37,731 bases of DNA, from NCBI GenBank assembly GCA_946479075.1, contig CAMLDT010000006.1, positions 1 to 37,731 on the forward strand, given 5' to 3'. The position numbers and the translations under genes were made by a program. A model generated the notes under the pieces. The model did not search any database. It was not told the origin of the DNA and worked only from the letters and a program-made list of their open reading frames with translations. Shown piece by piece: positions 9,355-19,678 of the stretch (position 1 is the first letter of the stretch; the number at the start of each line of letters is the position of its first letter). The DNA is from an uncultured Polaromonas sp. (GTDB taxonomy: Bacteria; Pseudomonadota; Gammaproteobacteria; Burkholderiales; Burkholderiaceae).

Positions 9355-9368
9355 CGGGTTCAAACCCG
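9355..9368. promoter_or_regulatory. 14-bp perfect inverted repeat upstream of the dnaA promoter
   Basis: CGGGTT-CA-AACCCG is a perfect palindrome 12 bp upstream of the DnaA box at 9381. It could be a protein-binding site. No factor is identified. Confidence 0.4.
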
Positions 9369-9379
9369 TGGTAAGTTTT

Positions 9380-9409
9380 TTGTGGATAACTCGTCCGCAG
9401 GACTACAAT
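9380..9409 (+). promoter_or_regulatory. Probable dnaA promoter overlapped by a DnaA box
   Basis: A -10 like hexamer TACAAT (9404-9409) lies 18 bp after TTGTGG (9380-9385), a weak -35. The -35 overlaps a perfect DnaA box (TGTGGATAA, 9381-9389). A second, one-mismatch box (ATATCCACA, 9431-9439) lies in the leader. This layout is what is expected for dnaA autorepression by DnaA. The promoter hexamers are predicted by eye. Confidence 0.5.
9381..9389 (-). promoter_or_regulatory. DnaA box (perfect TTATCCACA)
   Basis: TGTGGATAA on the plus strand is an exact match to the consensus DnaA binding site, located 96 bp before the dnaA start codon. Confidence 0.88.
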
Positions 9410-9430
9410 AACGGGTGCCAAAAATTAATA

Positions 9431-9439
9431 ATATCCACA
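9431..9439 (+). promoter_or_regulatory. DnaA box (one mismatch)
   Basis: ATATCCACA differs from TTATCCACA at the first position only. It lies 46 bp before the dnaA start, in an AT-rich stretch (AAAATTAATAAT). Confidence 0.6.
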
Positions 9440-9484
9440 AGCGCGGGCCCACTCGGCACCCTGCTTGTCAAGGCCCGGCCATTT

Positions 9485-10879
9485 ATGCGTGAGGGATCCG
9501 TTCTGAGTTCCAGCCATGATTTGTGGCAAAGCTGCGTCGATCACCTCGCGCAGGAATTGCCTGAGCAGCAGTTCAACACCTGGATCCGTCCACTGGTTGC
9601 CGAGGTCGCTCCCGACCTGTCCAAAGTCACCATCCAGGTCGGCAACCGCTTCAAACTGGACTGGATTCGCGCGCAGTATGCCGGCCGGATTTCAGCGCTG
9701 CTGGAAAAAATCTCAGGCCATAACATTTCACTGGAGTTAGCGCTTGCTCAGCGTGAAGCCGCGGTACGTTCTACACCTTTAACCCGCAGCTTCGATGGCA
9801 ACGGCGTGTCCGAGCCGGTTGGCCTGGGCGTTCCTGAAGAGGTCGCCGGCGCACCCTTCAAAAGCCGGCTCAACACGGCGCTGACTTTTGACACGCTGAT
9901 TGAAGGCACAGCCAACCGCATGGGCCGCGCTGCGGCCATGCATGTGTCCAGCAGCCTGGGCCAGCTTTACAACCCGCTGTTCATCTACGGCGGCGTCGGT
10001 TTGGGCAAAACCCACCTGGTCCACGCCATCGGCAACAAACTGCTGGCCGACAACCCGGCCGCCAAAGTTCTCTACATCCACGCCGAGCAATTTGTCTCGG
10101 ATGTGGTTAAGGCCTACCAGCGCAAGACCTTTGACGAGTTCAAGGAACGTTACCACTCGCTGGATTTGCTGCTGATCGACGACGTCCAGTTCTTCGCCAA
10201 CAAGGACCGCACGCAGGAAGAGTTCTTCAACGCGTTTGAAGCCTTGCTGACCAAAAAGTCGCACATTGTGCTGACCAGCGACACCTATCCCAAGGGCCTG
10301 GCCGACATCCATGAGCGTCTGGTTTCGCGTTTCGACTCCGGCCTCACGGTCGCCATCGAGCCGCCCGAGCTCGAAATGCGCGTCGCCATCCTTATCCGCA
10401 AGGCTGAGGCCGAAGGCGCGGTCATGCCCGAAGAGGTCGCCTTTTTTGTGGCCAAGAACGTCCGCTCCAACGTGCGCGAGCTCGAAGGCGCGTTGCGCAA
10501 GATCCTGGCGTACTCGCGTTTCAACCTCAAGGAAATCTCGATCCAGCTGGCACGCGAGGCGCTGCGGGACCTGCTGTCCATCCAGAATCGCCAGATATCG
10601 GTGGAGAACATCCAGAAAACCGTCGCCGACTATTACAAGATTAAAGTCGCCGACATGTATTCAAAAAAGCGCCCGGCCAGCATCGCCCGGCCGCGCCAGA
10701 TTGCCATGTACCTGGCCAAGGAGCTCACCCAGAAGAGCCTGCCCGAGATCGGTGAGCTGTTTGGGGGCCGCGATCACACCACCGTGCTGCATGCCGTCCG
10801 CAAGATGTCGGCCGAGCGCCAGCAAATGACCGAACTCAACCAGCAATTGCATGTGCTGGAACAAACCCTGAAAGGCTGA
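9485..10879 (+). CDS. dnaA: Chromosomal replication initiator protein DnaA
   Basis: This 464-aa protein begins [20 protein letters not shown]. Domain I (about residues 8-85) contains [10 protein letters not shown], and a short linker forms domain II. Domain III is AAA+ with Walker A GGVGLGKT at 169-176, Walker [10 protein letters not shown] and sensor regions. Domain IV is the DNA-binding region with the DnaA signature [15 protein letters not shown] from residue 427. DnaA binds DnaA boxes and opens oriC. I chose the ATG at 9485 because the longer frame from 9347 would read through the promoter and DnaA boxes and encodes unrelated sequence. Confidence 0.97.
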   Translation: MREGSVLSSSHDLWQSCVDHLAQELPEQQFNTWIRPLVAEVAPDLSKVTIQVGNRFKLDWIRAQYAGRISALLEKISGHNISLELALAQREAAVRSTPLTRSFDGNGVSEPVGLGVPEEVAGAPFKSRLNTALTFDTLIEGTANRMGRAAAMHVSSSLGQLYNPLFIYGGVGLGKTHLVHAIGNKLLADNPAAKVLYIHAEQFVSDVVKAYQRKTFDEFKERYHSLDLLLIDDVQFFANKDRTQEEFFNAFEALLTKKSHIVLTSDTYPKGLADIHERLVSRFDSGLTVAIEPPELEMRVAILIRKAEAEGAVMPEEVAFFVAKNVRSNVRELEGALRKILAYSRFNLKEISIQLAREALRDLLSIQNRQISVENIQKTVADYYKIKVADMYSKKRPASIARPRQIAMYLAKELTQKSLPEIGELFGGRDHTTVLHAVRKMSAERQQMTELNQQLHVLEQTLKG

Positions 10880-10960
10880 AGTGAATACTTTTTCAGCCAC
10901 CTTTCCCCGGAAACCGGCTTGCCTGACAACCGTGGGGACAACTTTTGAACAACTGAAGGC

Positions 10961-10969
10961 TTATCCACA
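10961..10969 (+). promoter_or_regulatory. DnaA box (perfect TTATCCACA)
   Basis: Exact consensus match in the dnaA-dnaN intergenic region. Confidence 0.9.
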
Positions 10970-11079
10970 GGGCAGGTGGATTCCGGAAAGTTGTTCATAT
11001 GAGGCAGCAGGGTTCAGGGGGTGGCTGACCACATGGTTAAACAAGCGCCAAGTAGTTGATCAAAAAGAAGAAAATAGGG

Positions 11080-11088
11080 ATGTCCACA
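11080..11088 (-). promoter_or_regulatory. DnaA box (two mismatches) adjoining the trio run
   Basis: On the minus strand the site reads TGTGGACAT. It directly precedes the GC-rich spacer and trinucleotide run, the position expected of the box that nucleates DnaA loading on the trio strand. Confidence 0.6.
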
Positions 11089-11106
11089 GAAACGTGCCGC
11101 CCTTAT

Positions 11107-11118
11107 CTACTACTACTA
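11107..11118 (-). promoter_or_regulatory. DnaA-trio run (TAG x4) and start of the unwinding region
   Basis: The minus strand reads TAGTAGTAGTAG, four uninterrupted trios. On this strand the GC-rich spacer and DnaA box lie 3' of the trios and the AT-rich DNA lies 5', matching the polarity of known DnaA-trio elements. Confidence 0.65.
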
Positions 11119-11149
11119 ATTTGAATTAAAGAAATAAGAGGTTAAGACA

Positions 11150-12256
11150 GTGATTGTTCTCAAAGCCACCCAGGATAAAGTTTTGTCCGTCTTGCAATCG
11201 GTCGCTGGCATCGTGGAGCGCAGGCACACGCTGCCCATCCTGGCCAATGTGCTGATCCGTAAAACCGGCGCCCAGTTGCAGTTGACGACCAGCGATCTGG
11301 AAATCCAGATCCGCACGACGGCCGATCTGGATGGCGACAGCGGGAATTTCACCACCACGGTGGGCGCCCGCAAGCTCATCGACATCCTGCGCTCCATGCC
11401 CAGCGACCAGACCGTGTCGCTGGAGTCGGCGCAGAACAAGCTGATCCTCAAGGGCGGCAAGAGCCGCTTCACGCTGCAGACCCTGCCGGCCGAAGACTTT
11501 CCACTGGTGCAGGAAGCCGCCAACTTTGGCCCCAGCTTCTCGGTGCCGCAAAAGGTGCTGAAAGAGCTGCTGAACCAGGTCTCGTTCGCGATGGCCGTGC
11601 ATGACATCCGCTACTACCTCAACGGCATCCTGTTCGTCGCCGAAGGCAAGCAGCTCAGCCTGGTCGCCACCGATGGCCACCGGCTGGCGTTTTCGTCGGC
11701 AACGCTGGACGTTGAGGTGCCGCGCCAGGAGGTGATCCTGCCGCGCAAGACGGTGCTGGAAATGCAGCGCCTGCTCAGCGACAAGGAAGGCGCCATCGAG
11801 ATGCAGTTCGCCGGCAACCAGGCCAAGTTCTCGTTCGAAGGCATGGAGTTCGTCACCAAGCTGGTCGAGGGCAAGTTCCCCGACTACAACCGTGTGATCC
11901 CCAAGAACCACAAAAACATCATCACCCTGGGCCGCGTGCCGCTGCTAGCCTCGTTGCAGCGCACCGCGATTTTGACCAGCGAGAAGTTCAAGGGCGTGCG
12001 TCTGAACATCGAACCCGGCACCCTGCGTGTGGCGTCCAACAACGCCGAGCAGGAGGAAGCGGTGGACGAGCTCGACATCGACTACGGTGGCGACGCCATC
12101 GAAATCGGCTTCAATGTCACCTACCTGATCGACGCGCTGGCCAACATGGACCAGGACATGGTGAAGATCGAGCTGGCCGATTCCAACAGCTCGGCGCTGC
12201 TGACGATACCGGATGACGCCGCCTTCAAATACGTCGTGATGCCCATGCGAATTTGA
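11150..12256 (+). CDS. dnaN: DNA polymerase III subunit beta (sliding clamp)
   Basis: This 368-aa protein consists of three similar clamp domains. It begins MIVLKATQDKVLSVLQSVAG with the conserved IVERRHTLPILANVLI segment and ends with the canonical VVMPMRI. It forms the ring-shaped dimer that tethers the replicase to DNA and recruits clamp-binding proteins. The start codon is GTG at 11150, preceded by AAGAGG 8 bp upstream. It lies immediately after the AT-rich part of the origin and 114 bp before gyrB. Confidence 0.98.
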   Translation: MIVLKATQDKVLSVLQSVAGIVERRHTLPILANVLIRKTGAQLQLTTSDLEIQIRTTADLDGDSGNFTTTVGARKLIDILRSMPSDQTVSLESAQNKLILKGGKSRFTLQTLPAEDFPLVQEAANFGPSFSVPQKVLKELLNQVSFAMAVHDIRYYLNGILFVAEGKQLSLVATDGHRLAFSSATLDVEVPRQEVILPRKTVLEMQRLLSDKEGAIEMQFAGNQAKFSFEGMEFVTKLVEGKFPDYNRVIPKNHKNIITLGRVPLLASLQRTAILTSEKFKGVRLNIEPGTLRVASNNAEQEEAVDELDIDYGGDAIEIGFNVTYLIDALANMDQDMVKIELADSNSSALLTIPDDAAFKYVVMPMRI

Positions 12257-12296
12257 GCGTCATCCACAGCGAAAACCAGAACGCGCCCCAAGCCGA

Positions 12297-12319
12297 ACCC
12301 GCTAGCCAAAGCGGGTTTG
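12297..12319. terminator. Stem-loop between dnaN and gyrB
   Basis: AACCCGCT-AGCCAA-AGCGGGTTT forms an 8-bp stem, followed by TGGTCATT rather than a clean T-run. It could be a weak terminator or attenuator within the dnaN-gyrB unit. A one-mismatch DnaA-box-like site (TCATCCACA, 12260-12268) lies just upstream. Confidence 0.35.
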
Positions 12320-12361
12320 GTCATTCAAGAGATCGAGAAATCGTCGTTTCACCGAAGGTAA

Positions 12362-14998
<2,637 letters not shown>

Positions 14999-15040
14999 GT
15001 TTCCGGTTTTGAACGGCTCAATGCGGGCGCATCATTGAGC

Positions 15041-15649
15041 ATGACCCGCATCGCCGTCATTGACTTTGAAACCACTGGCCTGTCGCCCGCAATGGGCGAT
15101 AGAGCCACCGAAGTGGCCATCGTGATGATGGATGGCGACCAGGTGGTTGACCGCTTTCAAAGCCTTATGAATGCGGGCCGATACATTCCGTCGTTCATCG
15201 AAGCCCTGACCGGCATCACCAACGCAATGGTGGCCACGGCGCCGCCCGCGGAGCGAGTGATGGCAGATGCCAGTCGCTTTGTTGGGAGCGTGCCCATAGT
15301 GGCCCACAACGCCTCGTTTGACCGCCGCTTCTGGCAGGCCGAGCTGACCCGAGCCGACCTTCAAGCCAGCCAACCCTTTGCCTGCACCATGCTGGCGGCC
15401 AGAAGGCTGTATCCGCAGGCGCCCAGCCACAAGCTGGGTGTGCTCGTGGACTACCACCGCTTACCCAAAGCTGGCCGCGCGCACAGGGCGATGGCTGATG
15501 CGGAGATGGCGGCCTCTTTATTGGGCCAGATTCAGCACGACCTGCGTGTTCGTCACCGTGTTGCAAAGACGGATCATTCACTATTGATGGGCCTACAGTG
15601 TTGTGCGAAGCCCGCAGTACCTGCGTTCATTGCGCGGCACGCGGCGTAA
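15041..15649 (+). CDS. DEDDh-family 3'-5' exonuclease (DNA polymerase III epsilon-like)
   Basis: This 202-aa protein has an RNase-T/DnaQ-type exonuclease domain covering residues 3-165. The metal-binding residues are visible: Asp8 and Glu10 (VIDFETTGLSP), Asp94 (AHNASFDRRFW), and His148 plus Asp153 (AHRAMADAEMA), i.e. DEDDh. It may proofread or trim DNA or RNA 3' ends; the specific role is unknown. The ATG at 15041 is used rather than the TTG at 15035. It is the last gene with the GC-rich composition of the core before the low-GC island, so the insertion point lies in or just after its 3' end. The last 35 residues follow the catalytic domain and are of uncertain conservation. Confidence 0.88.
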   Translation: MTRIAVIDFETTGLSPAMGDRATEVAIVMMDGDQVVDRFQSLMNAGRYIPSFIEALTGITNAMVATAPPAERVMADASRFVGSVPIVAHNASFDRRFWQAELTRADLQASQPFACTMLAARRLYPQAPSHKLGVLVDYHRLPKAGRAHRAMADAEMAASLLGQIQHDLRVRHRVAKTDHSLLMGLQCCAKPAVPAFIARHAA

Positions 15650-15701
15650 AAAGGGTAGCTGGTTTGAACGTCGCGCGGTTCTGCGCATAGGAGGTACCGA
15701 G

Positions 15702-16535
15702 ATGGACTGGACTCGCGAAGAGGTAGAAGCAATCATTGCTGATTACCTCGAGATGTTGACTTTAGAGCTGGCGGGCCAGAGTTACAGCAAGACTGCACAT
15801 CGGCGTAGATTGCAGGAAAAATTGAACAGCCGCTCCGACGCCTCCATTGAATTCAAGCACGGCAATATCAGTGCTGCCATGATCGATCTTGGCTTTCCGT
15901 ACATTCGAGGATACAAACGGCGATCCAACTATCAAGTACTTTTGGCGACGGTTGCTGCCGAGCAAGTGCGCGACAAAACGATGCTAGACAAGGTTGCGCT
16001 TGCCGCCGTTGAGCAACCGGCACTGGTTCCGGCGCTTACGGACTTCGCCAAGGTGAAATCAGGTGCGCCTCAGAAAGAAAATCGTGCAACAGAGGCAGTT
16101 AACCCGCTGGTTTTTAGAGCCGTAAAGCGCGATTACCTAGAACGCGAGGCGCAAAACCGGTCGCTAGGCTTGGCCGGCGAGGAGTTCATTGTTCAGTTCG
16201 AACACTGGCGTCTCAAGCAGCTCGGTCAAGCGCGCCTCGCCGATAAAGTTGATCACGTGTCCCAGACTAAAGGCGATGGATTGGGCTATGACGTCCTATC
16301 ATTCGATGCAGACGGCAAGGAGCGCTTCATTGAAGTGAAAACAACTTCCTTTGGCCGTGACACACCGTTCTTTGTATCACGTGGTGAGCTGGCGTTATCG
16401 CACGGTGCGAAGGATCAATTTCATCTTTATAGACTTTATGAATTCAGGAAGGCGCCGCGTCTTTTTGATCTTAGAGGTTCTCTTAATCAACATTGCCTTC
16501 TGGATCCAGTGACCTACAAGGCTAGCTTTTCTTGA
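15702..16535 (+). CDS. DUF3883-type PD-(D/E)xK protein, putative restriction nuclease or effector
   Basis: This 277-aa protein starts at ATG 15702 behind an excellent ribosome site (ATAGGAGGTACCGAG). The N-terminal part (about 5-90; YSKTAHRRRLQEKLNSRSDA, IEFKHGNISAAMIDLGFPYI) resembles the N-terminal module I associate with some HNH or DUF3883 restriction-like proteins. The C-terminal part (about 150-255) looks like DUF3883: GLAGEEFIVQFEHWRL, then GLGYDVLSF (Asp197) and FIEVKTTSFG (Glu211, Lys213), which fits a PD-(D/E)xK nuclease core. Codon and base usage is less GC-rich than its neighbours. It is convergent to the methyltransferase operon, so its transcript is separate. Family assignment is from motif recall; DNA cleavage is inferred. 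Confidence 0.75.
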   Translation: MDWTREEVEAIIADYLEMLTLELAGQSYSKTAHRRRLQEKLNSRSDASIEFKHGNISAAMIDLGFPYIRGYKRRSNYQVLLATVAAEQVRDKTMLDKVALAAVEQPALVPALTDFAKVKSGAPQKENRATEAVNPLVFRAVKRDYLEREAQNRSLGLAGEEFIVQFEHWRLKQLGQARLADKVDHVSQTKGDGLGYDVLSFDADGKERFIEVKTTSFGRDTPFFVSRGELALSHGAKDQFHLYRLYEFRKAPRLFDLRGSLNQHCLLDPVTYKASFS

Positions 16536-16625
16536 ACAGAGCGCAGGGCTCATTTAGCCTTTATGAAATTGACTTGTGGATAGATTGGTGCTGCCTAATT
16601 TTTGCGCGTGCTAAGTAGGCATCGC

Positions 16626-17717
16626 TTATTTAGTTTGGCCAAGTTGTTTGCTACAAGCAGCCTCAATGCCGCGTCGTAAGGCTTTCGCATGTGCCGCAAT
16701 AAACGGTGGCGGAAGTGCATTCCCAATCATTAGAGCAATAGCGCCCTTCCCATGGGCAATGTCAAATCTGTAGTTTTTTGGAAAGCCTTGAAGTAAAGCG
16801 GCCTCACGTAACGTGATGGTGCGGTTGTAGGAAGGGTGTAGAAAGCGGCCTTTGGATGGGTTGTTGCATCCACTCGTGATAGTGGGGGAGACGTTATCCC
16901 AGGCCATACGTCCATAAACGTCGTTGAAGCCATTGCTTCGCTTGTGGCAGTCGAGTTGATGCTGATCGCCCAAGTCCTTTCGGCTTCCCCCATTTTTGGG
17001 TATGAGCGCTATCAAATCACGTACCGTTTGAGAGCGCCGTTCGGGCATTGCATGCAGCAAGTCTTTTGTTGTGGAGGGCGCGCCCACACCCTTGAGCGCA
17101 GTCCGCACGGTTACGCGAGTCTTCGCCTTGTCGGCAATCTGCGGCGCATGGACTTTAGACGCCAGCATTATGAGACGCTTGCGGCGTTGTGCGACCTTGT
17201 AATCGGCCGCGTCCAATACATGCACGACGGTTTCATAACCCAAGGCGATCAGCCTATTTTGCATCCGTGTAAATCGCCCGTCTTTGCCAAGTGCGGGAAC
17301 ATTTTCTAGCATGATGGTTTTTGGCTGCATCGCAACTACAAATCTCAGAAAATCGGCAACGAGGTTATTGCGGTGGTCCTTAACGAAAGTCTTCTTGTTT
17401 TTTGTCCGAAGACGCGAAAATCCCTGACACGGCGGGCAACCAGCGAGAAGATCCAATTCGCCAACTTTTAAGTCAGCATCCCGGAGGACTTTTAGGGGAT
17501 CCAGTCGCCTTATGTCATCCTCGTAGAGTTTTACGTTGGGATGATTCAGCTTGTACGTCGACTGAGCCTTGTCGTCTATTTCAACGGCGGCTTTTACATT
17601 AAACCCGGCCAGCTTCAATCCACAGCTCAGCCCGCCGCATCCGCTAAAAAGATCAACGGCTGTGAGGATTCCCTTGCGGACTTCGGGCTTCTTGGTTTGG
17701 GGCATGACGTCTGACAT
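16626..17717 (-). CDS. DNA (cytosine-5) methyltransferase
   Basis: This 363-aa protein has all main C5-methyltransferase motifs in order: I (DLFSGCGGLS, 22-31, SAM binding), IV (GCPPCQGFS with catalytic Cys97), VI (ENV, 138-140), VIII (QRRKR, 177-181), a short target-recognition region, IX (SPTITSGCNNPSKGRFLHPS) and X (GNALPPP, 332-338). It should methylate one cytosine in a short site; the site cannot be read from sequence. The start is uncertain: the ATG at 17717 lies 14 bp after the Z1 stop but has no Shine-Dalgarno. An in-frame ATG at 17789, inside the Z1 gene, follows AAGAGGAGGCGGC and would add 24 residues of non-family sequence. No vsr gene is adjacent. Confidence 0.93.
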   Translation of the reverse strand: MSDVMPQTKKPEVRKGILTAVDLFSGCGGLSCGLKLAGFNVKAAVEIDDKAQSTYKLNHPNVKLYEDDIRRLDPLKVLRDADLKVGELDLLAGCPPCQGFSRLRTKNKKTFVKDHRNNLVADFLRFVVAMQPKTIMLENVPALGKDGRFTRMQNRLIALGYETVVHVLDAADYKVAQRRKRLIMLASKVHAPQIADKAKTRVTVRTALKGVGAPSTTKDLLHAMPERRSQTVRDLIALIPKNGGSRKDLGDQHQLDCHKRSNGFNDVYGRMAWDNVSPTITSGCNNPSKGRFLHPSYNRTITLREAALLQGFPKNYRFDIAHGKGAIALMIGNALPPPFIAAHAKALRRGIEAACSKQLGQTK

Positions 17718-17731
17718 GGGCAAATGGGCTA

Positions 17732-19678
17732 TTAGATTGCGAACGCGAAAGCGTATCGTCCAGAAGGAAAACGAACTTGCGGCCACCATGCCGCCTCCTC
17801 TTTAGTATGAGGCGTAGTGCGCAGCAAAAACAGAGTTAAATGAGTGTCTGGAACGGTTTTTACTTCACCTCCAGACAATACGCCCTGTGTCTCGCGTCGT
17901 GCGCCTTGAAGGTCGCGATTGCGATCCACATACACATACGCCTGTTCTTGCTCGGTTATTTTTCCATACTGATCGATGGATTCGGAAATCGCGAGAGTGC
18001 TCCAGATCCGTTCCGCTTCCGAGGAGTCCGGGACGGTCAGTTCGATAAGCCGTTTGATTTCCGCAATTGGCTTCAATGCGTATGTCTTATTTTCAACCCC
18101 CTCCAGAAGCGCGTCGATTTTGGCTGTTGACTCCTTTGCTGTGGAGTCTCGCAGTATCTGCGCAGGGTTGTAGTTGCTTCCCCCGGTGTAAACGCCAACA
18201 GAGCCAGGCGCCAGCACATTTTTGCGGGTAGCGTTCAGTCCATTTTCCAGATAGACACCGCGAAATTCCTCGGTGGGGTTTTTGGCGATCAGCTCGCGAA
18301 GGCTGATCTCCATTTGGTTAATTGCCCGAAATACCACATGCAACTCGTGCGGAAGAAATAGACGTAGCAGTCCGAGGTCCTTGCGACGGTAACCGTACAT
18401 TCGCGCGTGCTGTAGAACCGTGTCGGCTTGCGGCGCCTTTGGATTGCGGCCATAGTAGCTGACGAGTAAATTCTTGATGGTTACGCCGCGCCCTAATTTA
18501 TTGCCACCAACGAAGAGGTTATACGGAGATCGGACGGCAACGTCCTCATCGGTATCACCATTCACCAGTTTTACGGCGATTCCTGGTGAAAGAAACGCGA
18601 TCGACCCGAGCAACTCATCAAAATCTGTCTTGGCCAATTCCGTATGTGTCGAGCTTAAGTCGTCGAACGCTGCTCGCAGCCGCCGTATCGTTTTTTGGTC
18701 GCCAGCTTTGAGATTTTTTGAAAGATCCGTTTTGTATTTCCGTAATAGGTCAACTATATGTTCGTGATCGGCTTTCTTGGTACTGACGTGGCAAAGAAAT
18801 GCGCAGTTCTGATCGACCTCTTTAGTGCGCTTGTAAGTGGCGCCGATCATAAAAGTATCTAATGCAGTTAGAAGCGACGGTGGCATCGTGGTTGACGGGA
18901 TCGGTTGAGCGCCAGGTGCCAGAGTTGAGATTTCCTGAAGAGGGAACTCTTTTACAAGCATCGATCCATCTGAGAAAAAAGCCTCTCCGCCGACATAGTC
19001 GGCCCCGGGATGGCTCAGGATGGTGAACTTGGGGCGGAATGCATGGGCCCCCTCTTGCAGGAAAAGGGCTTGTGGCGTCGCTGTAACTTGGAGGTACGTA
19101 TTCTTGTCGAAGAATGCTCTGATATCGCCTATCAATTGGTTGATGGCGCTTCGTGTTCCGTCGTTGCTTTTTGCTTTGGTGTTCAGGCTCGCCTGATCTG
19201 CCTCGTCATCAATTAGCAAACAACTAAGACCTTTGACGCTCCCCGACTTGAAGTTTTGAATCAGGGCCCGAAGTAAGCCGGAGTTTTTTGTGACGACGAT
19301 GACGCAGGTGTTGGCTTTGATTCGCTGCAGGAAAGAATCAACATCATGGATATCCTTCTTCCCTAGGATATCCATACCCGGAAACGCTTCTTGGGCGCGG
19401 CCGAAAGTTTGGTCATACAGTGGATCAATATCCGAGGTCAGGATGATTATTGTTCGGTAGCCCTCATCGGCACCAATTGCCCCTGTCGCAGTGAGTACCC
19501 CTGTCTTACCGCTTTGTACTAACCCGTAGATGAGGCCATTGGTTTCTTCTTTGCCTCCGCTGAGTGGGTTTATCCATTTGTCCTTTACTTTTTCGGCTGT
19601 CTTTCTGATGTCGTCAACTTCAGAGGCGTTTGCAACTTGTTTTTGCAAGAGCTGCAGGACTTGATCGCGGTGTTTCAT
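17732..19678 (-). CDS. Z1-domain superfamily 2 helicase-like ATPase
   Basis: This 648-aa protein has Walker A GLVQSGKTG (52-60), Walker B LLIDDEAD (154-161), motif III TATPQ (199-203), then GGNKLGRGVT (391-400) and an arginine-finger-like QHARMYGYR (423-431). The last two blocks are characteristic of the Z1 domain, found in bacterial restriction-modification and conflict operons beside Dcm-type methylases. It probably translocates or remodels DNA using ATP; no nuclease motif is visible in it. It overlaps the upstream small gene by 4 bp (ATGA) and the methylase follows directly, so the three form one operon. It seems shorter than many Z1 proteins I recall, but no domain is obviously broken. 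Confidence 0.87.
   Translation of the reverse strand: MKHRDQVLQLLQKQVANASEVDDIRKTAEKVKDKWINPLSGGKEETNGLIYGLVQSGKTGVLTATGAIGADEGYRTIIILTSDIDPLYDQTFGRAQEAFPGMDILGKKDIHDVDSFLQRIKANTCVIVVTKNSGLLRALIQNFKSGSVKGLSCLLIDDEADQASLNTKAKSNDGTRSAINQLIGDIRAFFDKNTYLQVTATPQALFLQEGAHAFRPKFTILSHPGADYVGGEAFFSDGSMLVKEFPLQEISTLAPGAQPIPSTTMPPSLLTALDTFMIGATYKRTKEVDQNCAFLCHVSTKKADHEHIVDLLRKYKTDLSKNLKAGDQKTIRRLRAAFDDLSSTHTELAKTDFDELLGSIAFLSPGIAVKLVNGDTDEDVAVRSPYNLFVGGNKLGRGVTIKNLLVSYYGRNPKAPQADTVLQHARMYGYRRKDLGLLRLFLPHELHVVFRAINQMEISLRELIAKNPTEEFRGVYLENGLNATRKNVLAPGSVGVYTGGSNYNPAQILRDSTAKESTAKIDALLEGVENKTYALKPIAEIKRLIELTVPDSSEAERIWSTLAISESIDQYGKITEQEQAYVYVDRNRDLQGARRETQGVLSGGEVKTVPDTHLTLFLLRTTPHTKEEAAWWPQVRFPSGRYAFAFAI

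Larger units (their letters stand above)
10880..11149. other. oriC: Probable replication origin (oriC) between dnaA and dnaN
   Basis: This 270-bp gap has no gene. It contains a perfect DnaA box (10961-10969), a two-mismatch box (11080-11088), a GC-rich spacer (11089-11102), a run of TAG trinucleotides on the minus strand (11107-11118) and an AT-rich stretch (11118-11137) next to dnaN. Box, GC spacer, trio run and AT-rich DNA occur in the order and polarity described for the basal bacterial origin unwinding system. The dnaA-dnaN gap is a common oriC position. GC skew across the chromosome could not be examined here. Confidence 0.75.

Noticed and set aside
9347..9484. N-terminal extension of DnaA
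   Set aside because: It would translate the promoter and DnaA boxes, and the encoded residues do not resemble DnaA domain I.
12260..12268. DnaA-box-like TCATCCACA after dnaN as a further origin element
   Set aside because: One mismatch and isolated, with no AT-rich or trio element nearby; noted only in the dnaN-gyrB stem-loop entry.
15560..15700. Possible attachment site at the left island border
   Set aside because: I found no matching direct repeat near 20250-20410 and no integrase, so no att site can be claimed.
17402..17805. Small plus-strand frames inside the methylase gene
   Set aside because: Antisense to conserved methyltransferase motifs, so shadows.
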